This document shows, piece after piece, positions 22,984 to 34,159 of a stretch of 64,000 nucleotides of DNA. The DNA lies in contig CAMRHE010000645.1 of NCBI GenBank assembly GCA_947044405.1, positions 662,149 through 726,148 of the forward strand, read 5' to 3'. The stretch's first letter is position 1. The number at the start of each line of letters is the position of its first letter. The stretch comes from Leptodactylus fallax. Lineage: Eukaryota; Chordata; Amphibia; Anura; Leptodactylidae. The position numbers were made by a program, and so were the translations under genes. The notes below the pieces were generated by a model that worked only from the letters and a program-made list of their open reading frames with translations, ran no database searches and was not told the DNA's origin.

Positions 22984-24115
22984 ATGTCTTCTTCTGCTTC
23001 GGGCTCTGGTGATGGAGATTTTAGGAGGAAGAAATCCTCCAAGCGTAAACATTTAACCTGTTTAGATTGTAAAACTCCCTTGCCTGACAGCTATGAATTC
23101 ACCCGCTGTCGCGAGTGTCGTGGCCCCCCCATCTGAGGAGCCATCCATACGTGAGGTTGTGACATGGGTGAAAGAATACATGGAGGACTCTCTCAAGGAG
23201 ATCCGGAATTCTATCTCTCAGATCGCCAAGAGACCACGTCTTGAAAAACATCCTCTCTTGCGGGTCTCGGATGAAGATTTTCAGGTTGTGGATGAAACTT
23301 TGTCTTCTGATGACTCCAGCAGACCTCTCTTCCCACTCGAGAAAGTCAATAGGCTGCTGAAGGCCATCCGGTCTAAAGACCGTGATGTTGATGGGGAAGC
23401 CTCCACGTCCACCTATAGAGGGCCTAGGGTCTTCCAAGTGGACGAGACATTAAGAAAGTTAATGTCTTCAGAGTGGAAATTTCCGGAGAAACCCTTTATA
23501 ACTACTGGTAGGTTTAAGACCTTGTTCCCCATTGCAGAGTCTCAACTGGATCAGTGGGGTCCTCCCCCTAAGGTGGATATAGCGGTAGCCAAGCTATCTC
23601 GCCGCACTCTAGTACCATCTGAGGATGGAGCAAATCTGCAGGATCCTATGGACAGACGCATGGAGAGTACTCTCAAGAAGGCCTACTCAGCGGCCTCTGC
23701 TCAGACCTCTGTCGCTGTTGCGTCATGTGAAGTTTCAGCCAAACTACGGGCTGATTTGCTCCAGCTTGAGAGGGACATCGATTCTGGTGTCTCCAGAGAC
23801 GAGTTACTTTCCTTCTTAACTTCGACTTCTTTGGCGGCAGAATTCCTAGCTGAGGCCTCCCATTATCAATTAAGGCTGGCGTCAAAGTCCTTGGCGCTTT
23901 CCACGGCGGCGAGGAGACCCTTATGGTTAAAACCTTGGAAAGCTGATTTTATCTCCAAGTATAACCTTTGTGCCTTACCATTTGAGCCAGGAAGAGTCTT
24001 TGGCAGTAGCCTGGATGAAATTTTAGAAGGCTTGGCTGATAAAAAAGGCAAGACTTTGCCTCAGTCTTTTAGGGGCAGATTTGGCCCTGGCCGCGGCAGA
24101 GGTTTTTCACCTTGA
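22984..24115 (+). pseudogene. DIRS ORF1, Gag-like protein
   Basis: The likely start is the ATG at 22984 (MSSSASGSGDG), because the first ~45 residues include a Cys-pair motif (CLDCKTPLPDSYEFTRCREC: C-x2-C, 13 residues, C-x2-C) that looks like a small zinc-binding domain. A C7 run at 23124-23130 shifts the frame; the remaining 330 codons are open to 24115. That part is charged and ends in a Gly/Arg-rich stretch (RGRFGPGRGRGF), fitting nucleic-acid binding by a Gag-like protein. It overlaps the pol frame by 35 nt. Copy 2 retains the same N-terminal start and Gly/Arg tail. Confidence 0.75.
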
Positions 24116-27100
24116 CGTGGTCAGCAGTCCCGGAGGGGCTCTAGGTATTATTCTAGAGGCTCTGGACGGAGATTTCCCAAAACCGAAGATAGAAGGAAGC
24201 CCAGTTTCTGACATGAGAAGCTGTCTTCCTGTGGCCGAAATTCCTGTCGGGGGTCGTCTCTCCCTTTTTCTCAGCACTTGGCGGGAAAAAATTCAGGACC
24301 CTTGGGTCTTACAGTTAATTCAGCGAGGTTATGCAATCGAATTTCTCTGTCCTCCCCGAGATCGGTTCGTCTTAACTCGCCGTCTTCCCTCGTCTCAGCA
24401 AGGTATTTTGGAACGCTCCATTCAAGAGTATATCCGCAAAGGACCTCTAGAAGAGGTTCCTTCTCTAGAAGAAGGTTTGGGGGTTTATTCCCCCGTTTTT
24501 CTAGTTCCAAAGCCAGCAGGCAGATGGAGGATGATTATAGATCTGAGGTATCTAAACCGTTTCATCAGGAAAAAACGGTCCCGCATGGAAACCATAAGCT
24601 CAGTTTCTTCTTTTCTACTCCAGGGCGACGTTTTTGTCACCCTAGATCTGAAGGACGCTTATTTGCACGTGCCAATTTACCCTCCGCACAGGAAGTTCCT
24701 AAGGATTGCGGTTATAGTTTCCGGCCACAGCAAGCATTATCAGTTCTCGGCCCTCCCTTTCGGGATCTCCTCAGCTCCCCACACCTTTACCAAGGTGGTA
24801 GCTTCCATAGTAGCCGCCCTCAGGCTTCAGGGACTCTTTGTGGTCCCTTATCTAGACGACTGGCTGATAAAAGCCCAGTCAGAGTCTGTTCTGCTCCAGC
24901 ATTTACAGATTGCCATATCCCTGCTTCAAAGCCTGGGATGGCTCATAAATTGGGAGAAGTCAGAAGTCGTCCCCTCAACCAAAAGGAAGTTTCTTGGTTA
25001 CTTCCTAGATTCAGACCGGCTGGAAATCTCCTTGGCGACTGCAAGGAAAGAGAAATTAATTACAGCGGTTCGGCAACTTTTCAGGAGGCCGAGAGCGTCC
25101 ATCAGAACTTTGATGAAAATCCTAGGTCTGATGTCATCTTCCATCATGGCGGTTCCTTGGGCCTTATGGCATCTATGTCCTCTTCAGATGGAAATCCTAG
25201 GAATTTGGGATCGCTCTCTGCCCAGTCTCAACAGGAGGATTCGACTCTCCCCCAGGACCCGTCTTTCTCTCAGATGGTGGTTGCACCTCAAGGATGGAAT
25301 GTCCATGGTCCAACCTCGTTGGACCCTGTTGACTACAGATGCATCCCTTACGGGATGGGGAGCCCATCTGGACGGAAACTCCATAAAGGGAGTCTGGAGC
25401 GCTCCAGAAGGAAGGACGTCGTCCAACTGGAAGGAGCTCAGAGCTGTGTACCATGCCTTACTCCATTTCTCTCCTCTTCTCAAGGGAAGAGCAGTCAAGA
25501 TTCGCTCGGACAACATGACGACGGTATTATATGTGAACAGACAGGGAGGCACCAGATCATCATCCCTCCTCAGGGAGGCAGATCTGATTTTTTCCTGGGC
25601 AGAGAAAAATCTGACCCATCTATCCGCGGTTCACATCAAGGGCTCCCTGAACTCAGTAGCGGATCGGTTGAGTCGGGGTTGTGCCGTATCAGGAGAATGG
25701 TCACTCAATCCAGAAGTGTTTCATCAGATTACCCTGAAATACGGTCTACCGTAGATAGACCTCATGGCAACCCGACTCAATGCCAAGGTGTAGACGTTCT
25801 GTTCCCTGTACCAGGAAGACAATCCCTTAGCAGTGGATGCCCTGTCCATCCCTTGGAGGTCCAGGCTGTCATACATTTTCCCTCCAATTCCTATGATACC
25901 CAGAGTATTGATGAAAATCAGACAGGACCAAGCCTCTGTAATAGCCATCATTCCATTCTGGCCAAAAAGAGCTTGGTTTTCCCAGCTCATGGTGATGAGT
26001 CGAGGGATATATTGGAGGCTTCCCCCCCACCCAGAACCTGGTTTCCCAAGGATCACTGAAGTGCCAGGATCTGAGGAGATTCAACCTGACAGCCTGGAGG
26101 TTGACCAGTCTCTACGAATGTATAGAGGACTGTCAGAAGCCGTCCTGAAGACGCTTTCCTGTGCTAGAGCTGAATCCACCAAAAGGAATTACCAGAGGAC
26201 GGCTAAGATTTTTTTGGAGTGGTGCTCCAAAAGAGGCGTTGATATTTCTAATCCTTTGACTTCTGATGTTTTGGATTTTCTTCAGGATGGCTTGGACAGG
26301 GGCCTTGCCCCTGCTACTTTAAAGGTACAGGTATCGGCTTTATCCGCCCACTTAAACAGACGGTTGTCCCAGGATTCCCTGGTTGCAAGATTCCTTAAAG
26401 GAGCGGCGAGGCTGAAACCTGCGGTATCTTCTCCTATTCCCCAATGGGACCTTGCAACGGTCCTTTCAGGCCTTTGTGGTCCTCCTTTTGAACCTCTGGA
26501 AGCTACGGAGCTAAAATTTTTAGCCTTTAAAACTACTTTTTTGTTAGCCATCACATCTGCCAAAAGGGTAGGAGAGCTACAGGCGCTCTCCTCCAAAGAA
26601 CCTTATATTGTATTTTTTTCGGATAGGGTCCACCTTAGGTTTTTGCCTGGCTTTATCCCTAAGGTTCCTTCACGTAATAACTATAATCAATTGATTTCTT
26701 TGCCTGTTTTCCTTCCGGATCCATCCTCAGAAGAGGAGTTAAAACTTCATACTTTGGATGTGGTGAGGTGTCTGCGAATTTACTTATCGCTGACACAATC
26801 TTTCAGGAGAGCTGAAAATCTCCTAATCAATATGTATGGTAAAGACAGAGCTCTTAAAGCTTCCAGACCCTCCTTGTCCAGATGGATTAAGTAGGCAATC
26901 AAAATTTCTTTCATTGCTCAAGAGTTGCTTCCTCCAGTTTTTTGTACAGCCCATTCGACCAGGGCTGTGTCGACTTCTTGGGCTGAGAATCGCTTGCTTC
27001 CACTGGATCAAATTTGTGCGGCTGCTTCTTGGTCATCCCAGCTGACTTTTGTCAAACACTATCGTTTGGATGTCCGCAGTTCCGAGGCGACTGCCTTTGG

Positions 27101-27182
27101 CCAGACAGTTCTTGAGGTTGTAAGGCGAGGAAACCCTCCCGAGGGGAATTACTTGCTATATCCCCATATTGTGCTGCTGTAG
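24081..27182 (+). pseudogene. DIRS pol: RT, RNase H, tyrosine recombinase
   Basis: One reading frame runs 24081-27182, broken only by TAG at 25752, about 25791 and 26892. The RT has the active-site box VPYLDDW (about 24842-24862) and LDLKDAYLHV. RNase H follows (TTDASLTGWGAH, about 25320; SDNMTTV; ADRLSR). From about 26070 comes a tyrosine recombinase with Arg in SAKRVGEL, the box AHSTRA and the nucleophile Tyr in KHYRLD (27060-27062). Together these copy the RNA, make the circular intermediate and integrate it. The region between RNase H and the recombinase (LMATRLNAKV) is shared with copy 2. All three TAG codons stand where copy 2 has Glu. Confidence 0.88.
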
Positions 27183-27245
27183 GACGTAAGGGAATCGTTG
27201 ATTATATTGTTAATCTGTTTTCCCTTAGTCCTAACAGCAGCACAA
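27150..27245 (+). repeat. Internal complementary region of DIRS copy 1
   Basis: GTAGGACGTAAGGGAAT complements the left tip, and CGTTGATTATATTGTTAATC complements the right tip (27435-27454). The junction lets a linear intermediate circularise in DIRS replication. Confidence 0.85.
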
Positions 27246-27284
27246 GGCTTCCCTCCCTAAAATCTTGTTTCTTTTACTTTATAA

Positions 27285-27454
27285 TTTACACAGGTGAGGG
27301 AGGTCTCTCGTGCCCTCTTATAGGGCAGGTTAGTAAGCACATTTTTGTGCTAATTAAAAGTTCCACCTGTCCTAAACAACACACAGGGGGAGAAATACCC
27401 CATATTGTGCTGATGTTAGGACTAAGGGAAAACAGATTAACAATATAATCAACG
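27285..27454 (+). repeat. Right inverted terminal repeat of DIRS copy 1
   Basis: Complement of the left repeat from ACAGGTGAGGGAGGTCTCTC to the AAGGGAAAACAGATT tip, which extends about 20 bp beyond the left repeat. Confidence 0.85.
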
Positions 27455-27618
27455 AGTAGTAGTAGTGCCATACCCCCTGCACTACTACCTCCACCACCAA
27501 TAGTCATTATGTCTTTCTCCTTTGCTTGCACACAATGCTGGCTGTTCTCATCCAGCTCATCAAAAAGAGGAAGAAGACTGCTCTAACTAGGTGAAATAGA
27601 TTGCTCAGCAGGTACCCC
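27455..27618. other. Noncoding spacer
   Basis: Short unassigned stretch between DIRS copy 1 and hAT-like copy C. The minus strand has a Gly/Ser-rich frame that might be a hAT transposase remnant, but this is weak. Confidence 0.3.
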
Positions 27619-28434
27619 CAGGGGCGCACCGCTAATGAGGCGAAGTGAGGCGGCCGCCTCGGGCAGCACTGTCTGGGGGGCAGCATTTTTACTATTTCAT
27701 GTAAACCAGCCCAGGACAGGCCGCTTTAAAAAAAAAAAAAAAAAACAGAGCTGAGCGGGGCCTGTCCTGGGCTGGTTTACAAGACGTCGTATCTCAGCGC
27801 AGGCGCCGATACAATGACGTCATCACGCCGCCTACGCTGAGACACAGACGTCGCGGACAAGAGGAGGAGGCGGCGGCTGCATCAAGGCATCGCAGGTGAG
27901 TATAGCTTTTTTTTTTATATATATAAATAGGCCATAACCTGTTGGAGTATCCCCGGCAGGTCAGGGCCTATTTATTTACCTACCCCGCGTCTGCTCGTGG
28001 CCGCCCCCCGCTTCCTCTTCTGCTATGGGACGCAGAAAGGGAAGTGGATGCCGCTGTGAGCGGCCACGGGAATCGTTAAGTTAGGCCTCGGGCCGCAAAT
28101 ACTACTATTATTATACTCCAGGGCCTATTCAGACCCCGGAGTATAATAATCGGAGGCCTAGTATTGGTGAGGGAACATAAAAACCAATGTTACTCACCTC
28201 CTGCGATCCGATGTAACTCCGAGCAGGCTTGAGGACTCTGGTGACCTCATCAGGTCGCGTCGCCGGCCTGATCACGTGACGTGTGTGCGCAATTAAACAG
28301 GGCCGAAAGCTGCAAGGAGTGCACCGGTGTCCAGGATAGGTAAGTAACTCTGGTTTTTATGTTTGTATTCTCCCCTGGGTCTCCAATCATTATACTCTGG
28401 GGTCTGGAAAGACCCCAGAGTATAATAATAGTTC

Positions 28435-28990
28435 ATGGGTCGGCCACTATGGGGCATAATACCCTGTGCAGGGACCACTGTAGAGCATAATACCCTGTGC
28501 AGGGGCCACTCTGAAGCATAATACAAGTGCAGGGGGCACTATAGAGCATAATACCGAGTGCAGGGGCCACTATAGAGCATAATACCGGGTGCAGGGGTCA
28601 CTATGGAGCATAATACAAGTGCAAGGGCCACTATGGAAAATAATACCAGTGCAGGGGCCACTATGGAGCATAATACCAGTGCAAGGGCCACTATAGAGCA
28701 TAATACCAGTGCAGGGGCCACTATGGAGCATAATACCGTGTGCTGGGGCCACTGTGGAGCATAATACCGTGTGCAGGGGCCAATATGGGGCATAAAACTG
28801 TGTTAAGGAGTTGCTGTGGAACATAATACCGTGTGCAGTGGCCAATGCGGGGCATAATACCGTGAGCAGGGGCCACTATGGAGCATAATACCGTGTGCAG
28901 GGGCCCCTGCGAGGCATAATACAGTGTGCAGGGGCCACTGCGGGCCGTAATACTGTGTGCAAGGGCTGCTGTGGAACATTATAGTGTGTG
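28435..28990. repeat. ~31-bp minisatellite array
   Basis: About 17-18 copies of GTGCAGGGGCCACTATGG plus AGCATAATACC with small variants. Confidence 0.85.
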
Positions 28991-30053
28991 TAAAAGGGGC
29001 GCTATAAACATGGGCTATGGCACCTGTTTATATTATACGCTGTCTGTTTATAGTGGCCGTGTGATGTAATTGTAGCCTTGTCACATACTGTAGACATGTA
29101 CAGGACGAGGCTGTAGTTATATGACATGGCCGCTATAAGATGAATTACAATATGTAAACAGAGAAGTGGTCACGGCGCTTACACAGGTACCATTCAAACA
29201 GCTGATCAGTGGGGGTCCTGGGTTTTTGAACCCCACTGATTAGTTTATTAATGACCTGGAAAACCTTTTAATTAGTTAACACCTGGGGCATTATTAATAA
29301 GGGGCACTATTTATACAGGGTACACACGGACATTATTACTATAAAGATGCACTTGGGAGTATTATTCATTATGGAGGGTTATATCATATATTTTATAATT
29401 GGGGATAGCAGCAGAATGGGGGCTTTGTGTAGGTGAGGACAATGTGGGTTGGATGCCTGGAAAAGTGAGGAGCCAAAGATGTCTGTGTTGCAAACTTTAC
29501 AGAGACAAGTCACAGCTGGTAGAAGTGGTCATGGCGGTCCAAAGGGAAGAGAACGGAAATGTGAAGGATTAGTCAGAGACGTCACCTGTAAGTCACAAAA
29601 TGTTACTGCCCTGTATTCACCTAAATGATAGAGGATAAATACCTGATTGATGGGTGTCTGTCTGCTGAGACCCCCACTGAGCCTGAGAATTGGGTTTTTT
29701 CCCCCCACTAGGTGGGAATCCAGCCTGGCTGCAGCCATATATATAGGTGTGTCACTTGGTGGATGGACGAACCCGCGTGGCTCTCATTCACTTTAATGGG
29801 AGTGCCAAAGATAGCCGAAGTCCAGTACTTAGCTATCTGCGGGGCTCCTATTATAGAGAATGGGAGCCACATGGGCTCGTCCATCCACCAAGCAGAAGAT
29901 ATGTGAAGTTACTTTCATTGTTAATGCCGTGTTGTTGATCTGATACTGAAGTAATACAGGAAGAAGAATTCTTAAAAACTGTTTTATTACTTTGTGTATT
30001 GTGTATATTGTGGGACGATAACAGTGTGTTAAACTAGTAGCATGGAAACTCAG

Positions 30054-30089
30054 TTTTTTTTTTTTTTTTTTTGGGGGGGGGGGGGGGGG
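30054..30089. repeat. T19-G17 homopolymer junction
   Basis: Nineteen T (30054-30072) followed directly by 17 G (30073-30089). Copy D has the complementary C/A junction near 43300, so it belongs to the element. Confidence 0.8.
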
Positions 30090-30139
30090 CGTCTTTCTAT
30101 AGTCCGCCTCAGGCAGCAAAGAGGCTAGGTTCACCACTG

Positions 30140-30596
30140 GGTACCCCATCACTACCTGGGATCTGTGTAAATGAATAAAGTTAAGGAGACATGGCTGACA
30201 TTTCAGAAAGGCCATGCAGTAAATTACATGTTATGTAAAAGGAGGAGAAACACACAGAAGCCTGACTTAAGATAGCATCACTCTCGGATGCAATATCCTA
30301 TTGTGACTGAGATGAGCCAGCTAAATAATCAAAAACTTAATCTTCATTCTCAGAAAGTACAACAATCCTGTGGCTACTGGCGGTGCCACCAAAACCAGAA
30401 GCAATGTTGCTCTTGCCACCCATATTCTTAGTCCCATATTGTTAGTAGTAGTACTGGCATGAGTGTTTCCTCCTCCCCCTTCTTTCGTTTCTCCCCAACC
30501 GAAGTGCTTAATTGTTAGCCAGAAAAAAAAACAAAAGATTCTTATTTTTACATTAGCTGATGATGTACTACTGTGTGTTGGTATATATACAGTATT
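30140..30596. other. Noncoding, no gene recognised
   Basis: No intact frame. A Ser/acidic-rich minus-strand stretch at about 30150-30420 is too degraded to name. Confidence 0.35.
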
Positions 30597-30913
30597 TATC
30601 TTGGGACTAAATTACACACAGATGGACTCTATTGAGTAATTAAGTGACTTCTGAAGGCAATTGATTGAACTAGATTTTATTTAGGGGTATCAGAGAACAG
30701 GGGGCTGAATACTTTTGCACGTCACGCTTTTCAGATTTTTGTTTGATTAAAGTTTTGAAAATCATGTATCATTTTTGTTCCACTTCACAATTATCTGCTA
30801 CTTTGTGTTGGTCTATCACTTAAAATCTCAATAAAATACATTTAAGTTTGTGGTTGTAAGGTGGCAAAATGTGAAAAAGTTCATGGGGTCTGAATACTTT
30901 TACAAGGCACTGT
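30597..30913 (+). mobile_element. 3' remnant of a Tc1/mariner element
   Basis: The stretch ends with TCATGGGGTCTGAATACTTT and CAAGGCACTGTA, the 3' end of a Tc1-type family common in fish and frogs. Upstream is its 3' untranslated part (GACTCTATTGAGTAATTAAG, GACTTCTGAAGGCAATTGA). Transposase and left end are gone. Confidence 0.65.
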
Positions 30914-30927
30914 ATATATATACAGTA

Positions 30928-32329
30928 CACTGCTCAAAAAATAAAGGGAACACTTAAACAACACAATGTAACTCCAAGTCAATGACACTTCTGTGAAATC
31001 CTCCTGTCCAGTTACGACATAACACAGATTGTGAATCAGTTTCTTCTGCTGTTGTGCAAATGGAACAGACAACAAGTTGAAATGATAGGCAGTTAGCAAG
31101 ACCACCCCTATAAAGGAAGGTTCTGCAGGTGGTGGCCACAGACCATTTCTCTGTTCTCATCCTTTTTGGCTGTTGTTTTGGTCACTTTTGCATTTTGTCA
31201 TTGCTCTCACCCCTAGAGGTAGCATGAGTCGATGTCTACAACTCACAGAAGTTGCTCAGGTAGTACAGCTTGTCCAGGATGGCACATCAATTCGTGGCAA
31301 GAAGACTAGCTGTGTCTGTCAGCACAGTGTCCAGAGCATGGAGCAGATACCAGGAAACAGACCAGTAGATCAGGAGACATGGAGCGGAGTGTAGGAGAGC
31401 AACAACTCAGCATCAGGACCGCTACCTCCTCCTTTGTGCAAGGAGGAACAGGAGGAGCAGTGTCAGAGCCCTGCAAAATTACCTCCAGCAGGCCACTAAC
31501 ATCCATGTGTCTGCTCAAACTGTCAGAAACTGACATCATGAGGATGGTATGAGGGCCCGACGTCTACAAGTGGGTGATTGGCATTTGCCAGAGAACACCA
31601 AGATTGGCAGATTCAACATTGGCACCCTGTGCTCTTCATGGATGAGAGTAGGTTCACAATGAGCACATGTGACAGACGTGACAGAGTCTGGAGACGCCGT
31701 GGAGAACGTTCTGCTGCCTCCAACATCCTCCAGCATGACCAGTTTGGCAGTGGATCAGTAATGGTGTGGGGAGGCATTTCTTTGGAGGGCTGCATAGCCC
31801 TCCACGTGCTAGCCAGAGGTACCCTGACTGCCATTAGGTACCAGGATGACATCCTCCGACCCATTGTGAGACCATATGCAGGTGCAGTGGGCCCTGGGTT
31901 CCTTCTGATTTATGACAATGCTAGGCCTCATGTGGCTGAAGTGTGTCAGCAGTTTCTGCATAATGAAGGCATTGATGCTATGGACTGGCCTGCCCGCTCC
32001 CCAGACCTGAATCCAATAAAGCACATCTGGGACATCATGTCTCATTCCATCCACCAACGCCACATTGCACCACTGACTGTCCAGGAGTTGACTGATGCTT
32101 TAATCCAGGTCTGGGAGGAGATCCCTCAGGAGAACATCCGCAGCCTCCTCAGGAGCATGCCCAGATCTCCATGGGATATTCATTTAGATTTACATTGATA
32201 ATTTTTATGTTTTATTGTTCTCAACACATTACACTATGTAATGAATAAAGATTTGCAACTGGAATATTTAATTCATTGATATCTAGAATATGGTGTTTTA
32301 GTGTTTCCTTTATTTTTTTTTGATCAGTG
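30928..32329 (+). mobile_element. Tc1/mariner element (CACTGCTCAAAA family)
   Basis: Ends CACTGCTCAAAAAATAAAGG and its complement near 32300-32329 (GATCAGTG), with TA at 30926-30927 and 32330-32331. About 1.4 kb, carrying a damaged transposase. Confidence 0.85.
31225..32198 (+). pseudogene. Tc1-type transposase, frameshifted, catalytic Glu changed
   Basis: It starts [20 protein letters not shown], the N-terminal helix-turn-helix. Frameshifts follow between about 31300 and 31578, then 206 open codons hold the catalytic domain: Asp in MDESRFT, Asp in IYDNARPH, and NPIKHIW where the family has NPIEHIW, so the third catalytic residue is Lys. The C-terminus is also altered (PWDIHLDLH). It should be dead on three counts: broken DNA-binding part, lost Glu and altered end. 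Confidence 0.85.
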
Positions 32330-32702
32330 TACAGTCATGGCCAAAAGTTTTGATAATGATACAAATATTAATTTTTCCAAAGTCTACTGCTTCAGTTTTT
32401 CTAATGGCAATTTGCATATACTCCAGAATGTTATAAAGAGTGATCAGCTTAACAGCAATTACTTGCAAAGTCAATATTTGCCTAGAAAATGAACTTTATC
32501 CCCCAAAACACATTTCAACATCATTGTAGCCCTGCCTTTAAAGGACCACCTAACATCGTTTCAGTGATTGCTCCATTAACAGGTGTGGGTGTTGATGAGG
32601 ACAGGGCTGGAGATCAATCTGTCATGATTAAGTAAGAATGACACCACTGGACACTTTAAAAGGAGGCTGGTGCTTGCCATCATTGTTTCTCTTCTGTTAA
32701 CC

Positions 32703-33719
32703 ATGGTTATCTCTAAAGAAACACGTGCAGTCATCATTGCACTGCACAAAAATGGCCTAACTGGGAAGAGTATTGCAGCTAGAAAGATTGCACCTCAGTC
32801 AGCAATCTATGGCATCATCAAGAACTTCAAGGAGAGAGGTTCCATTGGTGCCAAAAAGGCTCCAGGGCGCCCAAGAAAGACCAGCAAGCGGCAGGACCGT
32901 CTCTTAAAAGTGTTTCAGCTGCGGGATCGGGCTACCAGCAGTGCAGAGCTTGCTGAGGAATGGCAGCAGGCAGGTGTGAGTGCATCTGCACGCACTGTGA
33001 GGTGGAGACTCTTGGAGCAAGGCCTGGTCTCAAGGAGGGCAGCAAAGAAGCCACTTCTCTCCAGAAAAAACATCAGGGACAGACTGATATTCTGCAAAAG
33101 GTACAGGGAGTGGACTGCTGAGGACTGGGGTAAAGTCATTTTCTCTGATGAATCCCCTTTTCGATTGTTTGGAACATCTGGAAAACAGCTTATTCGGAGA
33201 AGAAGAGCTGAGCGCTACCACCAGTCTTGTCTCATGCCAACTGTAAAGCATCCTGAAACCATTCATGTGTGGGGTTGCTTCTCAGCCAAGGGAATCGGCT
33301 CTCTCACAGTCTTGCCTAAAAACACAGCCATGAATAAAGAATGGTACCAGAATGTCCTCCAAGAGCAACTTCTCCCAACCGTCCAAGAGCAGTTTGGCGC
33401 TCAACAATGCCTTTTCCAGCATGATGGAGCACCTTGCCATAAAGCAAAGGTGATAACTAAATGGCTCAGGGAACAAAACATAGAGATTTTGGGTCCATGG
33501 CCTGGAAACTCCCCAGATCTTAATCCCATTGAGAACTTGTGGTCAATCATCAAGAGACGGGTGGACAAACAAAAACCAACAAATTCAGACAAAATTAAAG
33601 CATTGATTCTGCAAGAATGGACTGCTATCAGTCAGGATTTGGTCCAGAAGTTGATTGAGAGCATGCCAGGGAGAATTGCAGAGGTCCTGAAGAAGAAGGG
33701 TCAACACTGCAAATATTGA
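32703..33719 (+). CDS. Tc1-type transposase, intact reading frame
   Basis: 338 codons from the ATG at 32703 (MVISKETR), the usual start style of this family; an upstream in-frame ATG would add a hydrophobic leader and is less likely. The order is an N-terminal helix-turn-helix (KETRAVIIALHKNGLTGKSI), the linker GRPRKTSKRQD, a second DNA-binding domain to about residue 115, then the DD34E catalytic core: Asp in FSDESPFRLF, Asp in FQHDGAPCHK, Glu in NPIENLW. It would bind its ends and move at TA sites. Length is normal and no lesion is seen. The element itself is interrupted 3' of the gene, so it could act only on other copies. Confidence 0.92.
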   Translation: MVISKETRAVIIALHKNGLTGKSIAARKIAPQSAIYGIIKNFKERGSIGAKKAPGRPRKTSKRQDRLLKVFQLRDRATSSAELAEEWQQAGVSASARTVRWRLLEQGLVSRRAAKKPLLSRKNIRDRLIFCKRYREWTAEDWGKVIFSDESPFRLFGTSGKQLIRRRRAERYHQSCLMPTVKHPETIHVWGCFSAKGIGSLTVLPKNTAMNKEWYQNVLQEQLLPTVQEQFGAQQCLFQHDGAPCHKAKVITKWLREQNIEILGPWPGNSPDLNPIENLWSIIKRRVDKQKPTNSDKIKALILQEWTAISQDLVQKLIESMPGRIAEVLKKKGQHCKY

Positions 33720-34059
33720 CTTGCTGCATTTACTCATTCTAACTGTCAATATAAGCTTCTGTTACTCATAATATGAATGCAATTATATTTCTGTATGTGA
33801 TAAAAACATCTGACAAACACACATAAAAACCAGAGGGCAGCAGTTCATGTGAAAATCGTTGATTGTAATGTCAATCTGTATTCCCTTAGTCCTGACAGCA
33901 GCACAATATGGGGTATCTCTGCCCCTGTGTGTTGTTTAGGACAGGTGGAACCTTTAATTAGCACCAAAAAGGTGCCTCCTACTAGCCCTATAAGAGGGCA
34001 CAAGAGACCTCCCTCCACTGTGTAAATTATAAAGTAACAGGAAACAAGCTTCTAGGGAG

Positions 34060-34150
34060 GGAAGCCTTGTGCTGCTGTCTGGACTAAGGGAATACAGATT
34101 GACATTACAATCAACGATTCCCCTTACGTCCGACAGCAGCACAATATGGG
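34060..34150 (-). repeat. Internal complementary region of DIRS copy 2
   Basis: GACTAAGGGAATACAGATTG and AACGATTCCCCTTACGTCCG complement the left and right tips of this copy. Confidence 0.8.
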
Positions 34151-34159
34151 GAGATAGCA

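Larger units (their letters stand above)
22088..27454 (+). mobile_element. DIRS-type tyrosine-recombinase retrotransposon, copy 1
   Basis: The ends are inverted repeats of ~150 bp (22088-22235 and about 27285-27454). Near the right end is an internal complementary region (about 27150-27245) holding complements of both outer tips, the hallmark of DIRS elements, which replicate through a circle. In order it encodes a Gag-like protein, RT/RNase H, and a tyrosine recombinase in place of an integrase. No target duplication is expected, and I see none. Lesions are few: one frameshift in the Gag-like frame and three in-frame TAG codons in pol. Confidence 0.92.
27619..30139 (+). mobile_element. hAT-like composite element, copy C
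   Basis: Left end CAGGGGCGCACCGC, right end GGTTCACCACTG, with a perfect 8-bp duplication GGTACCCC (27611-27618 and 30140-30147). It contains a ~31-bp minisatellite (28435-28990), a block shared with MITEs (AGGTGAGGGAACATAAAAACC) and, on its right, a ~600-bp module also present in copies A and B (about 29030-29610). A T19/G17 junction is near the right end. No transposase. Copy D (43262-46046) is an inverted relative. Confidence 0.85.
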
